A stretch of DNA of 64,000 nucleotides from Blastomonas fulva (GCF_003431825.1 NZ_CP020083.1:434001-498000); one strand, 5' to 3'; positions 7,306 through 18,040 are shown, counted from the first letter of the stretch. Notes: a model not told the origin generated them from the letters alone. Program-made: numbers and translations.

Positions 7306-8900
7306 TGGCCAGCACCCCAAGGGCTAGCTTCCCGATTTTTGCTCCATTGGCGCGGTTGTCGATCGGCACCCGGCTGTTCCTGATCATGGCGGTGGCGCTG
7401 CTGCCGCTGGCGCTTGGCGCGGTCGTGGCCAACCGCAGCCTTGCCGACACCGCAACCGAAGAACGCAACCGGCTGCTCCAGAAAAATGTCGACGATGCCG
7501 CGTTGCGGCTGGGTGCGGCCATCCAGAACGACCTGGCGATCCTGAGCGCGGCAGCCTCACAGATCGCGCTGGGCGAAGACCCCGCCAAGATCTGCCTCAA
7601 CCTGCGCGAGCAACTGGGTCCGCAACAGACCCGATTTGCAGCCCTGCTCTATTCCAGCACCACCAGCCCGCCTGCATGCCAAGTCGGCGCGATCCCCCAG
7701 GCGCTGCGCCAAGCGGGCGGCGATGCCTCGACCCCCGGCGCGCTTGTGGTGCCGCAGGCCAACGGCGCGATCTTCGCGACGCGGGGCCGCGTCTCGGTCG
7801 CGCGGGCGCTGGCCTTTTATCCTGCCGAAAGCATGCTGCAGCTGGCCGACCCGGTCGATGATGTGCCGCTGTCGCAATTCGATCTTCGCAGCCCCCAGCA
7901 GGTGCTGCCGCTCACCCGCATCCCCACCAACTGGGAGCGGAGGCTCAACGCGGTAATGACCGCGCAAGGCGACGTCGCGGGTCTGAACCTCGACCTCAGG
8001 TTCGTGCGCCCCAAGCAGACCCCGCCGGAATTTCTCGCGCAGATCATTCCGTTCATCACCGTGCTGGCGGCCGCAGGCATCGGCTGGCTGGTGGTGAACT
8101 TCATGCTCATCGCGCCGCTGACCCAGCTGCAACGCAAGATTCGCCAGTATGAAACCGGCGAACGGCTGGTGCCGATGGCGCGCACCGCGTTCAACGCCAG
8201 CGAGATCCAGGATCTGGACCAAGGCTTCGTGACGCTTGCGCACAAGGTCTCGGTTGATCGCGAAGCACTCGATGAGGGGCTCAAGCAGCAGATCATGCTG
8301 ACCCGCGAGGTCCACCACCGGGTCAAGAACAACCTGCAGATCATCGCCAGCCTCATCAACTTGCACGCGCGCACCGCCGATTCGGATCAGGCCAAGCTGG
8401 CCTATGGCAAGATCCAGCGCCGGGTCGATGCGCTCGCGGTTGTGCATCGCAACCATTTTGCGGGAACCGAGCGCAACGAGGGGATCAATCTGCGCGCGCT
8501 GGTCGGCGAGCTGGCGGGCAGCTTCGAACATGCGGGCAACGCTGCTGCAGCAGATGGTCCCGATATCGTGGTCGATATCGACAACATGCATGTCAGCCAG
8601 GATGTCGGCGTTCCGATTGCCTTCCTGCTCACCGAGATCCTCGAGCTGATCCACCTCACCCGTCCCGAGGCTCCGGTGCGGATTTCCGCCAAGCCGCTGC
8701 CCGATGACCCGACGCGGATCAAGCTGCGCATCGCCTCGCCCGCGCTTGGTCCCAACCCGCTGCTCGAAGAGATGCTCGCCGATGGCATCGACCGGGTGAT
8801 GACAGGTCTTGCCCGCCAGCTGCGTGCGCCGCTGGAGCGCGACACCGCGTTCGAAAGCATCGCGATCGCCGTCCCGGTGTTCGTTCCGGCCAAGGCGTAA
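7305..8900 (+). CDS. phyP: HisKA_2-family membrane sensor, PhyP-like, with degenerate ATPase domain
   Basis: A 531-residue two-helix membrane sensor. Transmembrane segments lie near residues 22-43 and 247-270 and flank a periplasmic domain of about 200 residues; a HAMP-like linker follows. The dimerisation/phosphotransfer motif REVHHRVKNNLQIIASL places the histidine at H338, next to R339. The C-terminal region should be an HATPase but has TEILELIHLT where an N-box (NELVTNALKH-like) is expected, and no recognisable DxGxG or glycine-rich lid, so ATP binding looks lost. In Sphingomonas a protein of this type beside phyR, PhyP, acts as a negative regulator that dephosphorylates PhyR. Linkage to nepR and the degenerate ATPase favour that role here. 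The symbol is assigned by this analogy. Confidence 0.8.
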   Translation: MASTPRASFPIFAPLARLSIGTRLFLIMAVALLPLALGAVVANRSLADTATEERNRLLQKNVDDAALRLGAAIQNDLAILSAAASQIALGEDPAKICLNLREQLGPQQTRFAALLYSSTTSPPACQVGAIPQALRQAGGDASTPGALVVPQANGAIFATRGRVSVARALAFYPAESMLQLADPVDDVPLSQFDLRSPQQVLPLTRIPTNWERRLNAVMTAQGDVAGLNLDLRFVRPKQTPPEFLAQIIPFITVLAAAGIGWLVVNFMLIAPLTQLQRKIRQYETGERLVPMARTAFNASEIQDLDQGFVTLAHKVSVDREALDEGLKQQIMLTREVHHRVKNNLQIIASLINLHARTADSDQAKLAYGKIQRRVDALAVVHRNHFAGTERNEGINLRALVGELAGSFEHAGNAAAADGPDIVVDIDNMHVSQDVGVPIAFLLTEILELIHLTRPEAPVRISAKPLPDDPTRIKLRIASPALGPNPLLEEMLADGIDRVMTGLARQLRAPLERDTAFESIAIAVPVFVPAKA

Positions 8901-8916
8901 GCTGCGGGACCGGCGG

Positions 8917-10507
<1,591 letters not shown>

Positions 10508-10525
10508 AGCATAGACTTCGCATTT

Positions 10526-10606
10526 CCGTCACCCCGCGCGCGCGCAGGGGTCCAGCTATTGTCGACCTTTGCGCAGAAGCGGGATTCCCGCGTTCGCGGG
10601 AATGCC
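10526..10606. repeat. paired hairpin repeat, copy 1 (REP-like, family B)
   Basis: Two GC-rich hairpins: one in CCGTCACCCCGCG...CAGGGGTCCAGC and one in GGGATTCCCGCGTTCGCGGG, separated by about 20 bases. The same pair, in the same order and orientation, recurs at 20580-20660. It lies just after a gene, between the convergent ends of the DUF2282 gene and tatC, where it may terminate or protect transcripts. Confidence 0.8.
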
Positions 10607-10617
10607 GGGAGCGAAGC

Positions 10618-11436
10618 CTACTCGGCCGGCTCCGACTGCGCTTCGGGCAGGGCCTCCTCCGCCTCCGCCGGTGCGGCCTTCGCGGCCTTGCGGTCGGTGA
10701 ACCAGATCGCGATGATGCTGAGCTCGTAGAGCAGGATCAACGGGACAGCGAGCATCAGCTGCGAGACCACATCGGGCGGGGTCAGCACCGCAGCGACGAT
10801 GAACGCGGCGACGATCATGTAGCGCCGCATGCTCACCAGCTGCGCGCGCGAAACTATCCCGGCGCGGTTGAGCAGCATCAGCAGCACCGGCAGCAGGAAG
10901 CTGATCCCGAAGGCCAGGATGAACTGCATCACCAGCGAAAGGTACGCATCGGTGCTGGGCAGCGCCTCGACCTCAAGCCCGCCCGATTCCCCCTGGAACT
11001 GCAGAAAGAAATGGAAGGCGGTCGGCATCACGACATAATAGGCCAGCGCCGCGCCGGCCGTGAACAGCACCGGAGTGGCGAGGATGAATGGCAAGAGCGC
11101 GCGCTTTTCCTGCCGGTACAGCCCCGGCGCAACGAACGCCCACATCTGGTTGGCGATGATCGGGAAGGACACGCAGAAGGCGGCGAAGATCGACACCTTC
11201 ACCTGGACGAAGAATGCCTCGTACAACTTGGTGTACACCAGCCGCCCGTTGCCGTCACCGAATGCTTCCTTGAGCGGGACGACGAGGAACGAGAAAATGT
11301 GCTCTGAAAAATAGAAGCAGACGCCGAACGCCAGCAGCAGCGCCACGACGCAACGCACCAAACGCTGGCGCAGCTCGATCAGGTGATCGAGCAAGGGTGC
11401 GCGCGAGGCGTCGATCTCGTCTTCGGGCTCGCTCAT
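10618..11436 (-). CDS. tatC: Sec-independent protein translocase TatC
   Basis: A 272-residue TatC with six hydrophobic helices, the receptor subunit of the twin-arginine translocase that exports folded proteins across the inner membrane. The N-terminal cytoplasmic segment has the conserved [14 protein letters not shown], and the first periplasmic region PLKEAF; helix 3 contains the typical [17 protein letters not shown]. The C-terminus after about residue 245 is an Ala/Glu-rich cytoplasmic tail ([16 protein letters not shown]), longer than the E. coli version. The ATG overlaps the tatB stop (ATGA at 11433-11436). It is last in tatA-tatB-tatC. Confidence 0.97.
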   Translation of the reverse strand: MSEPEDEIDASRAPLLDHLIELRQRLVRCVVALLLAFGVCFYFSEHIFSFLVVPLKEAFGDGNGRLVYTKLYEAFFVQVKVSIFAAFCVSFPIIANQMWAFVAPGLYRQEKRALLPFILATPVLFTAGAALAYYVVMPTAFHFFLQFQGESGGLEVEALPSTDAYLSLVMQFILAFGISFLLPVLLMLLNRAGIVSRAQLVSMRRYMIVAAFIVAAVLTPPDVVSQLMLAVPLILLYELSIIAIWFTDRKAAKAAPAEAEEALPEAQSEPAE

Positions 11437-11834
11437 CGCTCGCCTTCCGTCACGGGCAAGCCCTGCGCGGTCGCAGGGACATCTGCGCTGGCCACCGGCG
11501 CATCGGATGCAGCTGTCACCTCAGGCACGTGTGGAGCCGCGAGCGGCTGCATCACGCCAGCAGGGTCGGCTACAGGCGTGGCCGAAGCGGGTTGCGGCGC
11601 GGCATGCTCGCGCATGATCCGCTCATTGTCCGCCTTCCACTTCTTCTCCATTTCCTCGAGCTCGACCTCGCGGACCATGGCATCGATGCCGGTACGGAAA
11701 TGGCGCGCGACGCCCTTGGCCTTGCCGATGACCTGGCCGACCTTGTACAGCGCGCGCGGCAGATCCTTCGGGCCGATCACGACGATCGCCACGATGATGA
11801 TCATCAGCAATTCGGTCGATCCGATGTCTAACAT
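11433..11834 (-). CDS. tatB: Sec-independent protein translocase TatB
   Basis: A 133-residue TatB, partner of TatC in signal-peptide recognition. Residues 1-21 are the short membrane helix ([20 protein letters not shown]), followed by the glycine-proline hinge [13 protein letters not shown] and an amphipathic helix. The conserved early Glu (E8) distinguishes TatB from TatA. The C-terminal 50 residues are Ala/Pro-rich and variable. The gene sits between tatA (69-base gap) and tatC (4-base overlap). Confidence 0.95.
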   Translation of the reverse strand: MLDIGSTELLMIIIVAIVVIGPKDLPRALYKVGQVIGKAKGVARHFRTGIDAMVREVELEEMEKKWKADNERIMREHAAPQPASATPVADPAGVMQPLAAPHVPEVTAASDAPVASADVPATAQGLPVTEGER

Positions 11835-11903
11835 GACATGGTCACGCCTTTACGCTGTCTGCCATCGGCACGTGCTGAATCCGATCGGGACAACAGGCCA
11901 TGA

Positions 11904-12152
11904 TCAGCCCGGCTTGCGCTCTTCGCTGGGTGTGGTGGTGGCAGTTCCGTCGATCGTGCGCGCGGGCGGAGCTTCGATCTGCGCGACGGGGCGCTTGGGC
12001 TGCACCGGCTCTTCATCTTCGGCCATGCCCTTTTTGAAGCTCTTGATGCCCTTGGCGACATCGCCCATTATTGACGAAATCCGTCCGCCGCCAAACAGCA
12101 GGACGATGATGATCAGCACAATAACCCAGTGCATCAGGGAGAAGGATCCCAT
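11904..12152 (-). CDS. tatA: Sec-independent protein translocase TatA
   Basis: An 82-residue TatA, the oligomeric pore or membrane-thinning subunit. It has a membrane helix at residues 6-21 ([16 protein letters not shown]), the hinge [15 protein letters not shown], and the amphipathic helix with IKSFKKGM, then an acidic and proline-rich tail. TatB and TatC follow on the same strand; the scpB stop lies 29 bases upstream, so the tat genes may be read from the same transcript as scpAB. This nagZ-scpA-scpB-tatABC order is conserved in sphingomonads. Confidence 0.95.
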   Translation of the reverse strand: MGSFSLMHWVIVLIIIVLLFGGGRISSIMGDVAKGIKSFKKGMAEDEEPVQPKRPVAQIEAPPARTIDGTATTTPSEERKPG

Positions 12153-12181
12153 GGCAAATCTCCTGAAGGCCTGCGGGCTAT

Positions 12182-12805
12182 CTAGGCCTGATCCTCATGG
12201 TTTTCCAGCAATGAATCCGATTCATCCGACGAGTGGTCGGTGTCATCCGTCGCCAGCGCGCCTTCCAGCGCCAGATCGACCGGGTCGAGCAGGCCCGCTG
12301 CGCGCAGATCCTCCAGCCCCGGCAGATCGCGCCGGCTGGTGAGCCCGAAATGGGTGAGGAAGCCCGGGGTGGTGGCGTAGATCAGCGGCCTTCCGGGGAC
12401 TTCGCGGCGGCCCGCCGGCGTGATCCAGCCCTCCTCCATCAGCACATCGATGGTGCCTTTGCTGACCTGTACGCCGCGAATCGCCTCGATCTCGGCGCGG
12501 CTGACCGGCTCGTGATAGGCGATGATCGCCAGCGTCTCGGTCGCCGCGCGCGACAGCTTGCGGGTCTGCTCGGTCTCGCGGCGCAGCAGCCAGGCAAGAT
12601 CGGGTGCGGTCTGGAAATGCCAGCGCCCGCCGCGCTCGACGAGTTCGATCCCCCGCCCGGCATAGTCCGCCTGCAATGCCTGGAGCGCGCCTGCAATGTC
12701 GGCGTCGCTGCCGATATGCGCAGCCAGATCCTCGGCGCTTTGCGGCTCCTGCGCTGCAAACAGCGCTGCCTCGACCGCGCGCACGACAGGGTCGACCTCG
12801 CTCAC
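12182..12805 (-). CDS. scpB: segregation and condensation protein B
   Basis: A 207-residue ScpB, a winged-helix kleisin-interacting subunit of the SMC-ScpAB condensin that compacts and separates chromosomes. The core is recognisable in [20 protein letters not shown], then [20 protein letters not shown] and [18 protein letters not shown]. The C-terminus after about residue 175 is acidic and serine-rich, as is common. The GTG start at 12805 overlaps the scpA stop (GTGA), which decides the start despite a long open frame upstream on the same strand. Confidence 0.94.
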   Translation of the reverse strand: MSEVDPVVRAVEAALFAAQEPQSAEDLAAHIGSDADIAGALQALQADYAGRGIELVERGGRWHFQTAPDLAWLLRRETEQTRKLSRAATETLAIIAYHEPVSRAEIEAIRGVQVSKGTIDVLMEEGWITPAGRREVPGRPLIYATTPGFLTHFGLTSRRDLPGLEDLRAAGLLDPVDLALEGALATDDTDHSSDESDSLLENHEDQA

Positions 12806-13605
12806 GGCGCCCTGCGCACCTTCAGCGGCGCGAACGCCTCTTCCTGCGCGAGCTCGACCCGCCCTTGCCGCGCCAGTTCGAGCAGCGCCAGAAAGGTCGA
12901 TGCTGTCGCCGAACGGGTGAGGTCGGCAGGTGCGCCTTCGGGCAGAAAGCTGCGCAGATCGGTCCACTCGAGCGCGGTCCCCAGCATGTACGACAGCCGC
13001 GCCAGCGCGTCTTCCAGCGTCATCACCCGGCGCGACTTGACCATATGCACCACCGGCTCGCTGCGCTGCTTCACCCGGCCATAAGCGGTGAGCAGATCGA
13101 ACAGCGAGCAGTCGTGCCGCGTCTTGGTGAGCAGCCGCAGCCCCTCGCCCTGCCCGTGCACGAAGACATCGCGCCCAAGCCGGTCGCGCCCCAGCAGCCG
13201 CGCCGCCGCTTCGCGCATCGCCGCCAGCCGCTGCAGGCGCAATTGCAACCGCAGCGCGAGTTCCTCGGGCGAAGGCTCGACCTCGGGGTCGCCCGGCAGC
13301 AGCAGCGCGGATTTGAGATAGGCGAGCCACGCCGCCATCACCAGATAGTCCGCCGCCAGCTCGAGCTTCAGGCTGGTCGCACTCTCGATGAAGCCCAGAT
13401 ACTGGTTGGTGAGATCGAGGATCGAGATTTGCCTCAGATCGACCTTCTGCCGCCGCGCCAGATCAAGCAGCAGATCGAGCGGGCCTTCCCAGCCATCGAC
13501 ATCGATCAGCAGCGCCTCGGCCGCGGCGGTCGCGGAGCGAACGGGCTCGCTGAAGAACAGGTAATCGCCGTCCGGGGGGGCGATCGTGGTGTCCGCTGCG
13601 CTCAC
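12802..13605 (-). CDS. scpA: segregation and condensation protein A
   Basis: A 267-residue kleisin ScpA bridging SMC heads. The N-terminal SMC-neck-binding part has DGWEGPLDLLLDLARRQKVD and LRQISILDLTNQYLGF; the C-terminal winged helix ends the protein (STFLALLELARQGRVELAQE). The GTG at 13605 lies 7 bases after the nagZ stop (stop at 13613-13615) and gives the expected N-terminus. It overlaps scpB by 4 bases. The smc gene is not in the window. Confidence 0.95.
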   Translation of the reverse strand: MSAADTTIAPPDGDYLFFSEPVRSATAAAEALLIDVDGWEGPLDLLLDLARRQKVDLRQISILDLTNQYLGFIESATSLKLELAADYLVMAAWLAYLKSALLLPGDPEVEPSPEELALRLQLRLQRLAAMREAAARLLGRDRLGRDVFVHGQGEGLRLLTKTRHDCSLFDLLTAYGRVKQRSEPVVHMVKSRRVMTLEDALARLSYMLGTALEWTDLRSFLPEGAPADLTRSATASTFLALLELARQGRVELAQEEAFAPLKVRRAP

Positions 13606-13612
13606 GCCCCCG

Positions 13613-14620
13613 TCACACCAGCGCCAGCAGCGCATCGCGCCGGGCGAGCAGCTCCGCCTGGTGCGACCAGTCGTGCACCGGATTGATCGCGGCGCGGGCA
13701 CGGTCCAGCCGGGCGCGCGAGGCGTCCGAGATATCGGGAAGCGCATCGGCGATGCCGATCATCTCGTCCATCCGCGCCCAGCAGTTGAGCGCGATGTCGC
13801 ACCCCGCCGCAACCGCACGCGCAGCGCGGTCGGGCACCTCACCCGCCAGCGCCTTCATGTCGAGATCATCGCTCAGCAGCAGCCCGTCGAAACCGATGCG
13901 CTGGCGGATGACGGTCTCGATGATGGTCGGCGACAGCGTGGCGCAACGCTCGGCATCCCAGGCTTCGAACAATATGTGCCCGGTCATGCCGATCTCGGCG
14001 GTCCTGAGCGCGCGGAACGGAGCGATGTCCTGCTCGAGCTCTTCGTCGCTGGCGGTGACGCGGGGCAGCTCCATATGGCTGTCGACCATTGCGCGGCCGT
14101 GGCCGGGCATGTGCTTGATCGTGCCCAGCACGCCGCCGCGCTTCAACCCGTCGAGCACCGCGCGGCCCAAGGCTGCGACGCGCATCGGCTCTTGGCCAAG
14201 CGCCCGGTCGCCGATCGCAGGCGTGCCGCCGGGGATCGCGACATCGAGCAAGGGCAGGCAATCGACGGTGATGCCGACCTCGGCCAGATCCAGCGCCAGC
14301 GCCTCGGCGTTGATCCGTGCGGCCTCGATCGCGCTTGCGGGCGCGATGTCGTACAATCGGTCGAACGCGGCGCCGGGCGGGAAGGACAGCCAGTGCGGCG
14401 GCTTCATGCGGCTGACCCGTCCGCCCTCCTGATCGATCAGGATCGGCAGCCGGTCATCGCCGTGAAGCGCGCGCAGATCGTCGGTCAGCGCGCGCAGTTG
14501 CTCGCGATTATCGATGTTGCGGCCGAACAGGATATAGCCTGCAGGAACGCTCTCGGCAAAAAAGGCGCGTTCATCGGGCGCGATCGTCAGACCGGCCAGG
14601 CCGAAAATTACGGGTTTCAT
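13613..14620 (-). CDS. nagZ: beta-N-acetylhexosaminidase (GH3)
   Basis: A 335-residue cytoplasmic GH3 hexosaminidase that removes GlcNAc from 1,6-anhydroMurNAc peptides during peptidoglycan recycling. The family's His-containing acid/base loop is IKHMPGHGRAMVDSH, and the nucleophile aspartate is in LLLSDDLDMKAL. The N-terminal half has the LIDQEGGRVSRM substrate loop. ATG 14620 is chosen; it gives MKPVIFGLAG, the standard start. Loss of NagZ lowers AmpC induction in species with AmpR, but no such genes are nearby. It is grouped with the SPOR protein upstream and scpAB downstream. Confidence 0.95.
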   Translation of the reverse strand: MKPVIFGLAGLTIAPDERAFFAESVPAGYILFGRNIDNREQLRALTDDLRALHGDDRLPILIDQEGGRVSRMKPPHWLSFPPGAAFDRLYDIAPASAIEAARINAEALALDLAEVGITVDCLPLLDVAIPGGTPAIGDRALGQEPMRVAALGRAVLDGLKRGGVLGTIKHMPGHGRAMVDSHMELPRVTASDEELEQDIAPFRALRTAEIGMTGHILFEAWDAERCATLSPTIIETVIRQRIGFDGLLLSDDLDMKALAGEVPDRAARAVAAGCDIALNCWARMDEMIGIADALPDISDASRARLDRARAAINPVHDWSHQAELLARRDALLALV

Positions 14621-14651
14621 GGAAACAGTGTCGCCAAAAGCGGCGGTGAAA

Positions 14652-15278
14652 TCAACGCACCACCAGGCAGTTTTGCCCAGCTTTCTTGAGCTGGTCGCAC
14701 ACCGAAGCCGCACTGCCGGGGCTGTCGAGCACCGCGCTCAGACGGAACACCGTGCCGCCATCCACCGTGGCCTGAACGATCCGGCGGTTGAGCCCGCTCA
14801 ATACCTCGTGCCGCTGGCTGAGCGTTGCCCATCCCGCGATCGCGCTGGCCTCGTCGGTATAGGCGCCCAGTTGCACCAGCGCGCTGCCCGCAGGCGGTGG
14901 TGCGCCTGCCGCATCGGCCAGCTGGCCCTGCGGCTGTTCGCCCTGGCTGACCGCGAAGCTCGCATCGCCGGTGCCTTCGACCTGCTGCTCCTGCTTGTCC
15001 TTGGGGCGGACCTTGTAGTCGCCCTGCGGCGCGGCGATCAGGCTGCCGTCGCCCTCGGGTGCGCCGCCATCGCCGCCGATCCAGTAGATCGCCGCCAGCA
15101 CGATCGACAGACCCACCAGCCCGAGCAGCACGAAGCCGATGATCTTGCCCGCCGAGCCATCGCCGGACGGCGCGTCATCGGCGGATTCGAGCCAGGGCAA
15201 CCGGTCGTCATCGGCATCCAGCCCCAAAGGCTGATCCCTCAGAGTATCGTCCATGCCATCATCCAGCCGATTGCTCAT
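14652..15278 (-). CDS. SPOR domain membrane protein
   Basis: A 208-residue bitopic protein. An acidic cytoplasmic segment (residues 1-44) precedes one transmembrane helix (about 45-67, IIGFVLLGLVGLSIVLAAIYW); a low-complexity periplasmic linker follows, and a C-terminal SPOR domain covers about 131-208 (SALVQLGAYTDEASAIAGW ... LKKAGQNCLVVR). SPOR domains bind denuded glycan strands at the septum, so a division-site role is likely. It lies between argS and nagZ, the conserved sphingomonad order. ATG 15278 was chosen over a GTG seven codons upstream because a GGGG stretch sits at usable spacing; this choice is uncertain. Confidence 0.9.
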   Translation of the reverse strand: MSNRLDDGMDDTLRDQPLGLDADDDRLPWLESADDAPSGDGSAGKIIGFVLLGLVGLSIVLAAIYWIGGDGGAPEGDGSLIAAPQGDYKVRPKDKQEQQVEGTGDASFAVSQGEQPQGQLADAAGAPPPAGSALVQLGAYTDEASAIAGWATLSQRHEVLSGLNRRIVQATVDGGTVFRLSAVLDSPGSAASVCDQLKKAGQNCLVVR

Positions 15279-15337
15279 TCTTGTCGCCCCATCAGACACG
15301 CCAGTTCGGTAAGGTCTGCCCTGGCATCCCCGGCAGG

Positions 15338-17059
15338 CTACATCTGCGTAGCCGCCTCCACCGCCATCAGCGCCAGACCGTTGGCAATGACTTGCCCGAT
15401 ATTGCTGACCATGAAAAGCCTTGCAGAACTGGTGGCGGCGTCATGCGTCATAACGATACGCTTGTCTGGCCTGTCATTGCCCAGGTTGAAGAAGGCGTGG
15501 AAAGCCGCGGCCAGATCGCCGAGATAAAAGGCGATGCGGTGCGGCTCGCGGTTCGACGCCGCCGATTCGACGATACGCGGGAACTGCGCCGCCAGTGCGA
15601 TCAGCGCATGCTCTTCTGCGCCCAGCAGTTCGAGATGTTCCGGCGATGCGCTGAGCCCTTCGGCCTGCGCCTTGCGCATGATCGAGTGGATCCGCGCATG
15701 CGCATACTGCACATAGAACACCGGATTGTCCTTCGACGCCTCGACCACCTTGGCGAAATCGAAGTCCATCTGCGCGTCTGCCTTGCGCGTCAGCATGGTG
15801 AAGCGAACGGCATGCTTGCCGACCTCTTCGACCATATCGGCGATCGTGACAAAGCTGCCCGACCGCTTCGACATCTTGACCGGCTCGCCATCGCGCAAAA
15901 GCTTGACCATCTGCACCAGCTTGACGTCGAAAGTGCCGGTGCCGTTGGTCAGCGCCGCGACTGCCGCCTTGATCCGCTTGACGGTCCCTGCATGGTCCGC
16001 GCCCCAGATATCGATCAGCTCATCGGCGCTTTGCAGCTTCTGGAAGTGATAGGCGAGATCGATGCCGAAATAGGTCCAGCTGCCGTCCGACTTGCGGATC
16101 GGCCGGTCCTGATCATCGCCGAAACGGGTCGAACGGAACAGCGGCAGCGTCACCGGCTCCCAGTCCTCGATCACCTTGCCCTTGGGCGCTTCAAGCACCC
16201 CGTCATAGACCAGGTCGCGCGCGCGCAGTTCGGCTTCAGCCGCTTCGGGCTTGCCCGCAGCCAGCACCGCGGCTTCCGAAGAGAACAGGTCGTGATGGAT
16301 GCCGAGCAGCGCCAGGTCGGCACGGATCATGTCCATCATGTCGGCAACCGCGCGGGTGCGGAACAGCACCAGCCAGTCAGCCTCGGGCGCAGCAGCGTAA
16401 CGGTCTCCAAATTCCGCTGCCAGCTTCTGGCCAAGCGGGATCAGATAATCTCCAGGATATAGCCCCTCGGGAATCTCGATCGTCTCGCCGAGTGCCTCGC
16501 GATAGCGCAGGTGCACCGACCGGGCCAAAGTATCGACCTGGCCACCGGCATCGTTGACATAATATTCGCGGATGACCTTGTAGCCTGAATATTCGAGCAA
16601 TGTCGCCAGCGCATCGCCCACGACCGCGCCGCGGCAATGGCCCATGTGCATGGGGCCGGTCGGGTTGGCAGAGACATATTCGATGTTGACCGTGATGCCC
16701 TTGCCCTGCTCCGAGCGGCCGTAATCGGCGCCCGCTGCGGCGATGGCGTGCAGTTCCTCGATCCAGGCCGAGGGCGCGAGCCGCAGGTTGAGGAACCCGG
16801 GCCCGGCGATCTCGACCGCGGTAACCTCGTCCACCTTGCCCAGTTCGGCGCTGATCGCTTCAGCGAGCGCGCGCGGATTGGTGCCCGCAGGCTTGGCGAG
16901 CACCATCGCGGCGTTGGTTGCAAGATCGCCATGCGCAGGATCGCGCGGCGGCTCGACGGTCAGCGCGCCGCGGTTCAGCCCCGCAGGCAGGAAGCCGCTG
17001 GCCTCCAACGCGTCGAGCGCGGTGTGCAGATGTTGGGTGAAACGGGTATAGAGTGTCAT
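15338..17059 (-). CDS. argS: arginine--tRNA ligase
   Basis: A 573-residue class I arginyl-tRNA synthetase. The HIGH-type ATP signature is PTGPMHMGHCRGAVVGD, preceded by VNIEYVSANPTG; the KMSK loop is intact in PVKMSKRSGSF. The N-terminal Add-1 domain and C-terminal anticodon-binding helical domain (from about residue 450) are complete. The ATG at 17059 gives MTLYTRFTQHL, and the open frame continues upstream only through a paired repeat. It heads a probable operon with the SPOR gene, nagZ, scpAB and tatABC. In several relatives a dGTPase gene precedes argS; here a repeat element and a lipoprotein gene do. Confidence 0.97.
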   Translation of the reverse strand: MTLYTRFTQHLHTALDALEASGFLPAGLNRGALTVEPPRDPAHGDLATNAAMVLAKPAGTNPRALAEAISAELGKVDEVTAVEIAGPGFLNLRLAPSAWIEELHAIAAAGADYGRSEQGKGITVNIEYVSANPTGPMHMGHCRGAVVGDALATLLEYSGYKVIREYYVNDAGGQVDTLARSVHLRYREALGETIEIPEGLYPGDYLIPLGQKLAAEFGDRYAAAPEADWLVLFRTRAVADMMDMIRADLALLGIHHDLFSSEAAVLAAGKPEAAEAELRARDLVYDGVLEAPKGKVIEDWEPVTLPLFRSTRFGDDQDRPIRKSDGSWTYFGIDLAYHFQKLQSADELIDIWGADHAGTVKRIKAAVAALTNGTGTFDVKLVQMVKLLRDGEPVKMSKRSGSFVTIADMVEEVGKHAVRFTMLTRKADAQMDFDFAKVVEASKDNPVFYVQYAHARIHSIMRKAQAEGLSASPEHLELLGAEEHALIALAAQFPRIVESAASNREPHRIAFYLGDLAAAFHAFFNLGNDRPDKRIVMTHDAATSSARLFMVSNIGQVIANGLALMAVEAATQM

Positions 17060-17084
17060 GATTTTTGGCCCTGATCGCATCACT

Positions 17085-17229
17085 CCTCTCCCTTCACGGG
17101 AGAGGATACGAAGCCTTGGCAGCCTGCTGCCTAGGCGGAGTTGGAGAGGGGAAGCCAGACACCGGTCGTGCTCCCGGCCCTCTGCCTGCTTCACTGCGTG
17201 AAGCTGTTCCTCTCCCGTGAAGGGAGAGG
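17085..17229. repeat. paired palindromic repeat (REP-like, family C)
   Basis: Two 21-base units at 17085-17105 and 17209-17229 are exact reverse complements of each other. Each is itself a hairpin with an 8-base stem (CCTCTCCC / GGGAGAGG) and a 5-base loop. The 103 bases between contain further short dyads. The element fills the gap between argS and the lipoprotein gene. Confidence 0.88.
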
Positions 17230-17242
17230 GGTCAATGCAGCC

Positions 17243-17923
17243 TCATCGCGTCGCGTTGTACTGCAGCTGGTCCTGCGTCAGCTGGAAGCCGATCAGCAGT
17301 TCAAAGCTGGTCCGCTGGAGCGCGCTGCGCACTTCGGGAACCGACAGCGGATCAATCGCGGCATCGGGATCGCCCGACTTGCGCTTGCGGGTGATGCGCT
17401 CGCGGATGTCCTCGGGCAGCGTCGCTGCCGCCTTGTTGATATAGCCCGCGCCCGATGCCTTGGCTTCGGCACGATAGGAGCCATCGGCAAAGTTCAGCGT
17501 CACCGAACCCAGCCGCTTGGCCACCACGGTGTTGCCGCCGCGCATGACGGTGGAGAAATAGGGCAGCGTCACGGTGCGCTGGCCGCGGTTGTCGCTGCGC
17601 CGCGCCTGGACGTCGAAGCTGGCGGTCGCATAGATTTCCGCGCCGGTTTCATCGCACGCAGGGCGGACATTGGTGATCGTTGCCACCACGTCGATCGCGC
17701 TTGCATCGCGGCTGCTGGCGGGGTTGAAGATGGTGACATCGCCGGTGTGCTCGGGGATGGCGGTGTTGGGGCAGGCGCTCAGCGTCGATGCCACGCCGAC
17801 GCCGGAATCCACCACCAGCTGGTTCTTCTCCGCACAGGCCGAAAGGCTGAGCAGCGCAAGCCCGGTTCCCATAACGGCAGCCAGGGATGCCTTGGGGGAC
17901 GATTTCTTGGGCAGAATGGGCAT
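17243..17923 (-). CDS. putative lipoprotein, unknown function
   Basis: A 226-residue protein with a basic N-terminus, hydrophobic core and lipobox LSAC around residue 30, so probably anchored to a membrane after export. The mature part contains motifs I cannot assign to a named family (for example TGDVTIFNPASSRDASAIDV) and looks beta-rich, with a helical C-terminus. ATG 17923 was chosen; a GTG nine codons earlier is possible. It is divergent from ispH and separated from argS by a paired repeat, giving no functional clue. Codon use matches its neighbours. Confidence 0.7.
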   Translation of the reverse strand: MPILPKKSSPKASLAAVMGTGLALLSLSACAEKNQLVVDSGVGVASTLSACPNTAIPEHTGDVTIFNPASSRDASAIDVVATITNVRPACDETGAEIYATASFDVQARRSDNRGQRTVTLPYFSTVMRGGNTVVAKRLGSVTLNFADGSYRAEAKASGAGYINKAAATLPEDIRERITRKRKSGDPDAAIDPLSVPEVRSALQRTSFELLIGFQLTQDQLQYNATR

Positions 17924-18040
17924 GTTCAAACAAAAATCCTTCGAGGCCACAGTGCATCGCTCCTTATCTGCCGTTGGGTTTCAGCGCAACGACCAGATTC
18001 TTCGCCTGCCGATCGCACGGGATATGCTTCACACCGCGCC

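Noticed and set aside
7309..8900. Calling the nepR-linked gene an active stress kinase (PhyK-type)
   Set aside because: The ATPase signatures are missing, so PhyP-like phosphatase or pseudo-kinase is the better reading.
12182..13330. Frame joining scpB to upstream sequence as one 382-residue protein
   Set aside because: The upstream part lies inside scpA and the GTG at 12805 in a GTGA overlap gives the proper ScpB start.
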